DNA from: Actinomortierella ambigua
Lineage: Eukaryota; Mortierellomycota; Mortierellomycetes; Mortierellales; Mortierellaceae
Length of the DNA: 64,000 nt
Assembly: GCA_016098155.1 (NCBI GenBank)
Contig: JAAAJB010000110.1
Span: 1 to 64,000, forward strand
Reading direction: 5' to 3'
Below are positions 1-11,200 of this stretch, piece by piece. Position 1 is the stretch's first letter. Each line of letters opens with the position of its first letter. The translations under genes were made by a program, and so were the position numbers. Under the pieces are notes generated by a model. That model had not been told where the DNA came from. It worked only from the letters and a program-made list of their open reading frames with translations, and searched no databases.

Positions 1-120
1 TGTTTTTTACGTGTCACTTTACATTAGGCGAGTAAATATATCATTTCTGATATGTTTGATATGGTCACGTGAGCCCGAGTTGATGCGATTGATGAATGTG
101 CTAGATTTCAAACTCAACAA

Positions 121-193
121 GGAGGGTTGGCGCAATTGGCAGCGCGTTCGTCTCCAAAGCGAAAGGTTGGGAGTTCAAGTCTCTCACTCTCCA
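121..193 (+). tRNA. tRNA-Trp (anticodon CCA), no intron
   Basis: The 73 bases fold into a full cloverleaf. The acceptor stem pairs 121-127 with 186-192 (one G-T wobble) and leaves discriminator A193. The D stem is GCGC/GCGC around an AATTGGCA loop. The anticodon stem pairs 147-151 with 159-163, with loop CTCCAAA and anticodon CCA at 154-156. The T arm has a GTTCAAGTC-type B box. A TTTT run at 199-202 can serve as the RNA polymerase III terminator. CCA reads UGG, so this is the tryptophan tRNA. CCA is not encoded at the 3' end, as usual in eukaryotes. Confidence 0.95.
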
Positions 194-1119
194 TTGTCTT
201 TTGTGGGTTCCGAAAAGGAACTCCACTCTCTTTTCTCACCTGCGCGAAGAAAAACCAATAAGTCTATTTGTCGTGAGAAAAAATCTAACTATCGCGACCG
301 ATCGATATTTAGTTTCCTGTCGATCCCCTCAGATTTTCCTTTTTTTTTTCACGGGCCTCAAAAGAGCGTTTCATTCTTCGGCGCGCACCTGTCCGCGATC
401 TGCAAGACGTGGCCGCCCGCTGCAACAATAGAGGGTAAAGAAAAACTATCTGCTGCAGAAACAAAGGGAGGAGGGTAACCCGGAAAAGATATGAACTAAA
501 GTACAAGGCAGATGGGTGAGTATGCACGACAAACCACACACCATAACAAGAGGAGAGTCCAAAGGGAGCGGTGAGTCCAAAAGGCAGGTTCCATCTAGGG
601 CCAGAGATCTGAAAGGTCCAACGGTAGTAATATAAGATTAAGCGATACGTTGTCTACAAGTCTTCCTGTATGAACGAGAAATAACTGAGTCGAAGGTATC
701 TGTAGCTGCCCGTCGAAAAAAAGGATAAACAATCAGGCTAACGGAAGAGAGAGGGAGATTTCGCTTATGGTCAGCAGGCCCCTCCATGAAATTACTGGCA
801 AGTGCCAGAGTGCCAGAGGCACTGTTTTTTACGGGCACCCAGAGGGGGTTTCATTCGCCAGCACGCATTCACACTTGGAAGGAGCTAAGTCTTCCTAACT
901 ACCTACGTTACGGCCAAAGAAATGATATGCGGGGGACTATGCTAATAAGCTACAAGGTGTCTATGCTATGTGTACTGACGGGTGGAGCAAGGGGAAAGAG
1001 GAGTGGAGACACCGGGAGTCGAGCTCCGACTCGGTCGTTGGTAGGCACGGTGGTGGGCGATGGAACAGCTAAGAACCTAGTACAAGAGGCACTCAGCGAC
1101 TTATTGTGGTCGGATTGCA

Positions 1120-1389
1120 CACGGGGTTACGATGGATGAGGTACACCTACATTGAATTTTGTGGACAATATGCAACCCAGATCTCAGAGTATCTGGCCGG
1201 TGTGCGATTCAACGCATCCACGCCGCTCCGCGCGCGAATAATTAGAGGCATGAGAAGAGTTAGCGCAAAATCTTTGGGAGTGAGTTCGTGCCCGCGAACA
1301 CATTTTCGCCTCGAGTGAGCCAGAGGTAGAATTGCTGGGGGGGGGGAAGGAGACGTGTACCTCGGTTATATTTCACGGGGTTACGATGG
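1120..1389. repeat. 16-bp direct repeat pair
   Basis: The sequence CACGGGGTTACGATGG occurs at 1120-1135 and again at 1374-1389, in the same orientation and 254 bases apart. The flanks are not similar by eye. It could be a leftover of a dispersed element or of a local duplication. Confidence 0.6.
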
Positions 1390-3143
1390 TGAAATTGGAT
1401 GGGGACGGGTGAGGCGTGGATGAGGCCAATGATGGAATGGTAGGTACCGAGCGGTCAGAAGCCTCCTTCTATCACCTACTCCACCAATAGCTCGATTCGC
1501 TTGACCGCACAGATCACACCAAGGGATTCACTGCATAAATCAGTTAACGTTTATCCAGGGGATTCCAGGGGATCCCAGGGGATTAGAAAGTCGCACCGGA
1601 GAGCATATGTAGATATTCGTAGGAATTATCCACCTTATCTGAAGACTCTGGTGGCGAGCCTAACACTTTTTTGTGGCAGTTAACCGAGACAACATTCTGG
1701 TTTCCTGCTCACTGAGGGCCCGAACGGACAGGAGAAATATGAGGGTGGGAAAGGCGTTGTGGAGAGTATTGGGAGCGAGACATTTTGGCAACTGTATACC
1801 ATTATTGCTCTAAACCCAAAAACTTCTTGTCGTGTGCATGCACATTTCCATTTGGAGAAAACTTGCCCGGAACTGTGATGAAATGTACTCGCTAAAGTTT
1901 ACGGGGTGTTGTTCTTCCATTCCCTCGCGGTTATTCCCAGCTTCGGAGAGAGAAAAAATAGAGTCCCAGCAGGAATATGGTGATGAATAATCTGGTGGCT
2001 TTAAGATAGGTGAAATGTTCTCCCTGCGGCCGCTGGAAATCTTGCTGCCCAACATAGCAGTGGAATCAGACATATGGCTATTCCATTTTGCCCAATACAC
2101 CCTCCAGCATTTCCTCATTCAATCGTTTCACAAGCGACCTGTTGACGTGATATTTGTACTCAAGGGAATGGATGGATTGCTTTCAAAGAGCGAGAGGAAG
2201 GACGGTGGGAATGCCAAAAAAAAAAAAAAAAAGAACAACAAGTACGCGACCTTGGTTACTACCAGAAGCTTCACTCTGTGATGATGCATTTAGACACAGG
2301 GGTGGGTAGGAATATGCAGAGGGTCAAGGGTGATCGGGTCAGAGAGTCGCAAAGGACATAAGACCTCTACAGGAGTGAAGGGTTTAAACATGTGGAGTGG
2401 TGGCAATATATGACCTTTTCTTGTCTCGAAATGGAATGCTGCTTTTTCATTTTGCCACGATGATACCATTATTAAGCAATAGTGTGGTGAGGAATAGGCC
2501 AAAACCTGTTTGCGGATTAGCCAGCCTTGCGGACTTTTTACTGGCCAGACGAAGCAAAATACCATGCCCTCAAAAAAGAATAGGATGCAAGCCGGACAAG
2601 ATGTGCGTCTGGCATTTGCATGAGACAGGAAGGAGGAATGATAGAGAAAGGTAAGAGGAGAAAGGTAAGAGTGGTGCGCGCGCTCCACGTCCTTTCATGC
2701 AAATACACACAGACACAGACACAGACACAAGTGGGTGAGGACCAGAAGAGCGCAATCTTTTTCTCTTGGAGTGGGTGGCTGAGACTCGTATGATCGGAAG
2801 CAGATTTACCCACAAGGGCCACCTCGACAAAATCAGAGGGCGGGTTTCACCACTAACGTAAAAATCATGCTCATTTTTCTCAGTCTTATCCACTATCTGC
2901 CACCATGTTCCTCTTTTGCGGAATTAGATCTGCCGACAATGGTGCTATTATTTAAACCTCCAAAGCCCTCCTTGCCTCCAGTTGTTTTTTCTCTCGTTTC
3001 TGCAGCTAGTTCACACATATTGTTAATACCCTCCACTTGGCATTCATCACAATACCACCTCCCCACTCCACATATTTCATTTTTTTGTTTGTTTGTGAAA
3101 CGCACAGACTGTAACTGCAGATCACCTATCCTCCTAATATACA

Positions 3144-3212
3144 ACCACCACCACTACCACACCAGACCACCACTACCACTACCACTACCACTACCAGACC
3201 ATCGCCACCACT
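3144..3212. repeat. CCACTA-type microsatellite in the leader of the first ABC transporter
   Basis: A run of CCACCA and CCACTA hexamer-like units lies about 45-110 bases before the start codon at 3255. It probably falls in the 5' untranslated region. Repeats of this type vary in length between strains. Confidence 0.6.
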
Positions 3213-3254
3213 GCTGACACTGCTCCTTGCCCCCCAACCACTACTTTCACCTTT

Positions 3255-6200
3255 ATGTCTAATCCGAGTGAAGCAGACTCGGGCGCGTTGGCATCGCGGC
3301 CACACCCAGGCATCCTGCGTCACACGTCTGCGCAGCCACGCGAGACTGTCATCAACGTCGACGACAACGAGAAGGCACAGCCCAAGGGCGAGACCGACGA
3401 TCTGGATGAGGATGAGGAATCTGAAGAAAAATCTGAGACGGACACCTACCATGACTCGATCAGTGGTCGATGGGGCGAAGGCCCTTCCAACGTCAACGTC
3501 ATGGACGCTCAAAGAGACTTTAGGAAACTTAAGCGCGAGCTCACCAAGCGCTCCTCCATGCGCCGTTCCACGATTGCCGAGAAGCCAGAGGACAGCACCG
3601 GCGGCTTTGACCTGACCTCGTATCTCGAAGACCTTCTTCCTCGCGCCGATAACGCTGGTATCAAGCGCCATAACCTTGGTGTCGCTTGGGAGAACCTGGA
3701 AGTCTTGGGAACGGGTCTCGGCGCACAAACAATCCCCACTTTTGGCGACCCCTTCATTGCCCTGGCCAACCTCTTCAATCCCTTGTTCTGGGCCAAGAAG
3801 GCGTTCTCCAAGGGTGAAAAGCGGTCAAAAACCATCACACGCACCATCATCTATCCCATGAACGGCTTCTGTAATCCCGGTGAGATGATTCTTGTTCTCG
3901 GTCGCCCTGGAGCTGGCTGCTCGACCCTTCTGCGTGTATTAGCGAATGATCGCAAGAACTACAAGAGCGTCTTGGGCGATGTCACCTATGGCCCTTTCAC
4001 GGCCGAAGAGATTGGCAAGTATCATCGTGGCGAAGTCTTGTACAACCAAGAAGGTGAGAAGTTAACCCTTAGACGTCAACAATGATTCAATTTACCGACG
4101 GTCTTGGTTGAGCGGACTTTTAACCTTGGTCCCATTAAAATCTAGATGACTTCCATTATCCCACTCTGACTGTCCGCGAGACCCTGGAGGCAGCTCTGCG
4201 TACCAAGACCCCTGGCAAGCGTCTGCCAGAGTTGAATAGTCGCAAGGCGTTTGTTGAACAGGTTTTGGGGGTTCTCACCAAGATGTATGGCCTTACTAAG
4301 CAGGTTGAAACTGTTGTCGGCAACGCCTTCATCCGTGGAATCTCTGGCGGTGAGCGCAAGCGTCTTTCGATTGCCGAGCAAATGGCGACCCGATCCAGTG
4401 TCAACATGTGGGATGGTTCGACCCGTGGACTCGATGCTTCGTCTGCTCTTGACTATGTCAAGTCTCTCCGTGTCCAGACCAACCTGGTGAAGAAGTCTAC
4501 CATGGTGTCCATTTATCAGGCGGTAAGCTTCTTGTTATTCATTACTTTTATGCAGTCATCACACCAATATTTTTTTTCATGGTCTCTAACCATGCCCCTT
4601 TCTTTATTTCATTACATGTATTTTTTTTTTTTGCATAGTCGGAAAACATCTACGATCTCTTTGACAAGACCCTCTTGCTATACGACGGTCGATGCATTTA
4701 CTTTGGCCCTGCCAACAAGGCCCGCCAGTACTTCATTGACCTTGGCTTTGTGTGCCCTCCTCGTCAGACCACGGCGGACTTCCTGACTGCTTGCACCGAC
4801 CCCCATGAGCGCAAGCCTCGCCCTGGCTTTGAAGGCCGTGTCCCTCATACCCCCAAGGAGTTTGAGAACGCATTCAAGCAGTCTGAGATGTACAACCTCG
4901 GGGAGATTCGCCGCCAGGAGTATCAGGCTTCGGTGCGGGAAACCAACCCCAAGGAGGACTTCAAGGTTGCTGCCAAGCAGATCAAGCAAAAGCATGTCTC
5001 GGTGAAGAACCCATACACTGTCAACTTTGCCAGCCAAGTCAAGACTCTGACGATACGCCAGGTGCAGCTTGTGAAAGGCGACTATGCGTCGCTCGTCTCT
5101 CGCTATGCCTCCAACGTCATCAAGGCTATTATCGTCGGAACGGTCTTCATCCATTTGCCGACCAATGGTAGTGGCACATTCACCCGTGGAGGTGTTCTGT
5201 TTTTTGCCCTGTTGTTCAACGCTCTGGTCTCCCAAGCTGAGCTGCCATCTTCGCTTCAAGGCCGACCCATCTTGTACAAGCACAAGAAGTTTGCCATGTA
5301 TCGTCCCTCTGCCTTTGCCATTGCCCAAATTGTTACCGACTTGCCTTTGGTTGCCGTCCAGATTTTGCTGTTCTCCGTTTGCCTGTACTTCACGGTCGGC
5401 CTGCAGCTAGATGCTGGCAAGTTCTTTATGTTCTGTTTGATCTTGGCCGCCACGGCTCTCTGCATGACCGCTTTCTTCCGCATGTGGGGCGCTGTCTCTG
5501 CTACGTTCGATTCTGCCTCTCGCACCTCTGGTCTTATCCTGATGGCCTTGATCCTGTACTCCGGCTTCATGATTCCTTATCAGTCGATGCATCCTTGGTT
5601 CATCTGGATCTTTTGGATCAATCCTTTGGCCTACGCTTTCAAGGCTCTAATCTCGAACGAGATGAGCGGACTCATTTTCGATTGTGCCAACGATGCGATG
5701 ATTCCTTCTGGCCCTGGCTACACGGACATGACCTACCAAGTCTGCGGTGTTCCTGGTGCAACGGCTGGTCAGCCTTATGTTGATGGTTCTTCATACCTGT
5801 ATGCTGCCTATCGGTACAAGACCTCCGAGATGTGGATTGATTTTGCCGCTATTATTCTCTTCTGGTTGTTCTTCGTCGCTATCACCTGTTGGGCTCTGGA
5901 GACCAAGGAGTTTGGCAAGGGTGGCTTCTCGACCAACGTCTACAAGAAGGGTGCTGTCGTTGCGGACAAGAATTCCGATGATGAGGAGGCGGCCTACGAC
6001 AACTCAACCACAGTTATTACGAATACCAATTCTGACGCCACTCCCGAGAACTCTGACTTTGAAGTCAAAGATATGGCCAAAGGTTCTGTTTTCGCATGGG
6101 AGAATGTCGATTACGTGGTGCCCTATAAGGCAGACCCCTCTGGGCAGAAGCAGCTGTTGACCAAGGTCGCGGGTCTTGTCAAGCCGGGTACCATGACGGC

Positions 6201-7968
6201 CCTCATGGGATCTTCTGGTGCTGGAAAGACAACGTTGCTGGATGTCTTAGCTCAGCGCAAGAATATCGGCAAGGTCACAGGTCAGATTGAGGTCGATGGT
6301 CTCCCTCTTCGTCGCGATTTCCAACGCACCACTGGCTATTGCGAGCAGCTCGATGTGCACGTCCCTGAATGCACTGTCCGCGAGGCACTGCGTTTCTCAG
6401 CTCATCTCCGCCAGCCAGCCGATGTCTCTGAGGCGGACAAGGATGCCTATGTGGAGGAGATCATCAAGATCCTCGAGATGGAGAACATTGCCGATGCGTT
6501 GATTGGCACGACAGAGTCAGGACTCGGCATTTCTGTGGAGGAGCGCAAGCGTCTGACGATCGGTGTGGAGCTGGTGGCCAAGCCGAAGCTTCTGTTCCTG
6601 GACGAGCCGACATCAGGTCTGGATGCACAGGCGTCATACAACATCATGCGATTCATGCGCAAGCTGACGGATCAAGGCCAAGCCATTCTGTGTACGATCC
6701 ATCAACCCTCGTCTCAGTTGTTTGCCTTCTTTGACGATTTGCTTCTTTTGGCGAAGGGCGGCCACACAGTCTACTTTGGTGAGCTCGGCGACGACTCTAA
6801 GGACCTGATCAGTTACTTTGAGCGCAATGGCGCTCCTCATTGTGCGTCAGATGCCAATCCTGCCGAGTATATTCTGGATGTGGTCAATGCTCACCACGCG
6901 GACCTCGACTGGGTCAAGATCTGGGAGGGCTCACCTGAGAAGGTCAAGTTGTTGAAGGATATTAGTGCCACGCGCAAGGCTGAATCTGGTGCTTCTCACG
7001 ACACCACGCTGGAGTATGCCGCGCCTCTCAAGATGCAGATCAAGTACGTCTTCCAGCGCATGAACAGGACCTACTGGCGTCTCCCTCAGTACAATTTTGG
7101 TCGTCTCGCCATGCAGGTCGTCTTTGCCTTGCTCAACGGCTTCTCGTTCTATAAGCTCGGCTCCTCCAAGCTTGATCTTCAATGTCGTGTGTTTGCCGTC
7201 TTCCAAGTTGCTGTTATGGCTGCTCTCCTGGTCAACATGATCGAGCCTCGTTTCCATACCGAGCGCCAGTGGTTCTACCGCGAATTGGCTGGAAAGTACT
7301 ATGGCTGGAAGCCGTTCGCCATCGCTATCATCTTGATCGAGATTCCATACGTTTTGTTGACGATGACAGTCTTCTTCTTGGTTTTCTACTGGACCGTCGG
7401 CTTTTTGAATGTTCCGATCTTGGTGTTCTACACATGGTTGATGTTCATCCAATTCGCGCTGTTCGCCACCTCTCTTGGTCAACTCATCGCTGCCTGGACG
7501 CCTTCGACTCAGGTGGCCGCCCTGTTGAACCCGTTCATCTTCTCGGCCCTCAACCTGTTCTCAGGTGTCATGATGCCCTACAACCTGATGCCCGAATTTT
7601 GGAGGTCCTGGTTGTATTGGCTGGACCCCTATCATTACGTCATTGAAGGCCTGGTCGCCGCCCAGCTGCACGGTGTTCCTGTCCGCTGCAAGCCGGACGA
7701 GTTTTCGGTCTTCCCTGCCCCTGCCGGACAGACTTGTGGCGAGTATGCTGCAGATTTCTTGAGCCGCAATACTGGCTACATCAACAACCCCAACGCCACC
7801 ACTAACTGCGAGTATTGTCAGTATTCAGTGGGCGACGATTACTTCGAGCCCATGGGCATGAGCTATTCCAACATCTGGCGAAACTTTGGCATTCTCTGGA
7901 TTTACGTTGTATTCAACGTGGTTATGCTGCTTGTTGGTATCCGCTACTTCCGTGCCAATCGTCGTTAA
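3255..7968 (+). CDS. Full-length PDR/ABCG multidrug transporter, copy 1
   Basis: Exons are 3255-4053, 4146-4522 and 4639-7968; all phases close and give 1501 residues. The order is (NBD-TMD)x2, as in fungal pleiotropic drug resistance pumps that export xenobiotics or lipids across the plasma membrane. NBD1 has the degenerate Walker A GRPGAGCST (about 216-224, Cys for Lys) and a canonical signature SGGERKRLSI. NBD2 has a canonical Walker A GSSGAGKTT (about 916-924), Walker B LLFLDEPTSGLD and a degenerate signature VEERKRLTIG. This split of one good and one poor composite ATP site is typical of the family. Each TMD ends with the Cys-containing extracellular loop seen in PDR proteins. The start has no good in-frame rival. 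A second copy follows 324 bp downstream in the same direction. The substrate cannot be read from sequence. Confidence 0.95.
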
Positions 7969-8292
7969 GCCCGCTGGTTATAGATGCCATAGATTCTTAT
8001 CACTGCATTACTCACAAGTACAAGTAAAAAAAAAAAAATAATATGAAACATTTTTTGACGTATAAGACAGGTGTCTTTTCAGCACACTGGAGCGCGCGTG
8101 GTAGGGGAGCGCAAAATAGGCTGGCTGGTTTGTACTCTCTCTCTCTCTCTCTCTCTCTCTATTCCCATTTTCTGTTGTCCAAGAGCCCACGGGTACATCT
8201 GTCAGTCGTCTCTCTCAATTTTCAATTCTCTTCTCTCCTCCTCCTCACTTCTCCCTCTCGCGCTTCAATTCATCACCTCCCCGTTCTCTTAT
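7969..8292. other. Spacer between tandem ABC genes
   Basis: This 324-bp gap holds the 3' end of copy 1 (A-rich run at 8027-8038) and the promoter and leader of copy 2. A CT microsatellite occupies 8135-8160 and CT-rich sequence continues to the start codon at 8293. No other gene is visible. Confidence 0.6.
8135..8160. repeat. (CT)n microsatellite
   Basis: Thirteen uninterrupted CT units lie about 130 bp before the start of the second ABC gene. They probably sit in its promoter or 5' untranslated region. Confidence 0.85.
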
Positions 8293-11200
8293 ATGGATGA
8301 GTCCAAGGCTGGACAGGCACCCGGCCCAAGGAGCCCCACGACTCGACAGGAGCAGTCTAGTCGCCGTGGCATCCTGCGCAACACTTCCAGCTTTCAACCG
8401 CATCCTTCTATTCTGCCCGTCCCCCAAATCTTTCACAATGATACCATCGACGACGAGCCCGAAGAGGAGATTTCGCCAGAGGAAGCATACCAGAATTCCA
8501 TCGGCGGCCGCTGGGGCGAAGGTCCTAGCAAGGTCGACGTTGCGGATGCAGAGCGGTCCTTTCGACGACTCGATCGCCGACTGACACAGCTCTCACGAGC
8601 CGAGAGCGGCAAAGGTCCGGCCGAGGAGAAGGAACCGCTGGGCGAGGGTGAGGCGCCCAAGGAGGCCGAGTTTGATTTGGAGGAACACCTCAAAGACAGG
8701 ATCTTGCCTGCACAACAACAACAGGGCATCAAACTACGTCATCTGGGTGTCGTCTGGAGAGACCTGAGCGTTATTGGCGAGGGAGTGGGCACACAGTTTA
8801 TCAAGACGACGGGCGACCCTTTTGTGGCCGTCTTGAATCTATTCAACCCTGTGTTCTGGGCTCGAAAGTGCTTTTCGCGCGCCGATGGCACTGGCGGCTT
8901 TCGCGGAAAGACGGTGACCAAGACCATTCTCTATCCAATGTCGGGATACTGCCAAGACGGCGATATGATCCTGGTGCTGGGCCGACCTGGCTCGGGCTGC
9001 TCCACACTTTTGCGTGTGCTCGCCAACGACCGAAAGAATTACAAGAAAATCTTGGGATCAGTCACTTACAACAATCTCAGCCCTGAGACAGTGCGCAAAC
9101 ATTACAAAGGCGAGGTACTTTACAATCAAGAAGGTCGGTTTACCACACATGTTGAAACAGGGTATAGCCTTCAAATCGCCGTGCATTGCGAGACAACTAA
9201 CGCCATTTTGTGTGTATATGTATATGTGTATGTATTCCGCTGCTAGATGATTTCCATTACCCAACGCTGACTGTCCGTCAAACATTGGATTGCGCAATCA
9301 AGGCAAAGACCCCCCGAACTCGCCTGGCTGAGCTGGGTAGCCGCAAGGAGTTTCGCACCTCGATCCTGGAAGTGTTGACTAAAATGTACGGTCTCACCAA
9401 GCAGATCGACACTCTGGTTGGTAATGCCTTCATTCGAGGTCTCTCGGGCGGTGAGCGCAAACGTCTGTCGATTGCCGAGCAAATGGCCACACGTTCTACC
9501 ATTAATATGTGGGATGGGTCGACCCGTGGACTCGATGCCTCGTCTGCTCTCGACTATGTCAAGTCTCTCCGCGTCCAGACCAACCTGTTGAAAAAAGCGA
9601 CCATGGTTTCCATCTACCAAGCTGTAAGTACAAAAAAAAAAAAAAAAAAAAATTCTCTCTACTTGTGGCCATGTATCGTTCAACCTTAACGTCTCATCAC
9701 GTCCAAACTCAATCGCACTAGTCAGAAAACATTTACGATCTTTTTGACAAGACCTTGTTGCTATATGAAGGGCGTTGCATCTACTTTGGCCCTGCAGTCG
9801 ACGCCCGCCAGTACTTCATCAATCTCGGATTCGAATGCCCTGCTCGTCAGACCACGGCCGACTTTTTGACGTCCATCACTGACCCGAACGAGCGTCGACC
9901 GAACCAGGAGCTGTTGCGCGCAAATCCAAACGCAGCACATGGCCTCCCCAAGACACCCGAGGAATTTGAGAATGCCTACAAGCAGTCCTGGTTCTACCAC
10001 GAACTGATGAAACAGCTTGAGGAGTATGAGACCCGCATGGGTCATTCGTCGGTCCCGAACGAGTTTTTACAGGCGACGAAGGATGACAAGCAGAGACATG
10101 TATCTTCCAAGAGTCCGTACATGATCACATTCTTCAACCAGATTCGCGCCATGACCAGGCGCCAGGTACAGCTTAACCGTGGCGACATTTCGTCTCTGAT
10201 TTCCCGCTACGGCTCAGTAAGGATCATTCTCTATTGGTGTACATGGCTAAAACATAAAGGAGGAAAAAAAAAAGAAGAAAAGTTGTAAGCTCATTTTCTC
10301 GCATCGACGACTTTTTTTTTTTTCTACATAGAACATCGTCAAAGCCCTCATTGTCGGTACCAGCTTCTTTAGCCTTCCCAAGACAGCCAGTGGCGCCTTT
10401 ACTCGCGGAGGCGTCTTGTTCTTCTCGTTGCTCTTCAACTCGCTCATTGCTCAGGCCGAGCTGCCAGCGGCACTGCAGGGCCGGCCGATTCTGTACAAGC
10501 TCAAGAACTTTGCCATGTATCGACCCGCCTCGTTTGCGATTGCGCAGGTGGTGCTGGATTTTCCGATCATCTTCATTCACAATGTCTTGTATGCGATCGT
10601 GATGTATTTTCTTTCGGGCTTGCAGCGAGAAGCAGGCAAATTCTTCTTCTTTGTGCTCACCTTGTCAGTAGCAGCGCTTTGTATGACCTCATTCTTCCGG
10701 ATGTGGGGTTGTTACTGCGAGACATTTGATGATGCGACAAAGTTTTCGGGCATCATCTTGTTGGCAATGATCCTGTACTCAGGCTATCTCGTGCCGTACC
10801 AGTCAATGCATCCTTGGTTCATCTGGATTTTTTGGATCAATCCGCTCGCGTACGCATTCAAGGCTCTGATCTCCAACGAGATGTCCGGTCTGCAGTTTGA
10901 GTGTGACCCCCCGTATTTGGTGCCGAACGGACCCGGTTATGACAATATCGCCAACCAGGTGTGCACGCTCGCTGGCTCCAAGCCTGGCTCCCGCTATGTC
11001 GATGGCTCCGACTATCTCTACGCCTCCTTCCGCTATAAGACGTCCGAGATGTGGCTCGACTTTGTTGGCGTCCTCCTCTTCTGGGTATTCTTTACCCTCC
11101 TAACGGCGTTCGCCATGGAGATCCGAGAGTTTGGCAAGGGCGGCTTCTCAACCAACGTCTTTAAGAAGACCAAACACCACCAACCACCTTCGGCGAGTGT

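Larger units (their letters stand above)
194..3254. other. Non-coding stretch with short degenerate repeats
   Basis: No open frame here looks like a gene; the longest are shadows without recognisable protein sequence. The stretch holds several short repeats: a 16-bp direct repeat at 1120-1135 and 1374-1389, a related pair of about 37-bp modules near 350-387 and 830-867, and a short tandem repeat of CCAGGGGAT(T/C) around 1556-1583. The right end (about 2860-3254) is CT/CA-rich and is probably the promoter and leader of the first ABC transporter. Confidence 0.6.

Noticed and set aside
1810..2688. Two minus-strand open frames (about 100 and 130 codons) in the 5' non-coding stretch
   Set aside because: No recognisable protein family, no consistent splice sites, and the apparent similarity of the two DNA segments is too weak to call a repeat or a pseudogene.
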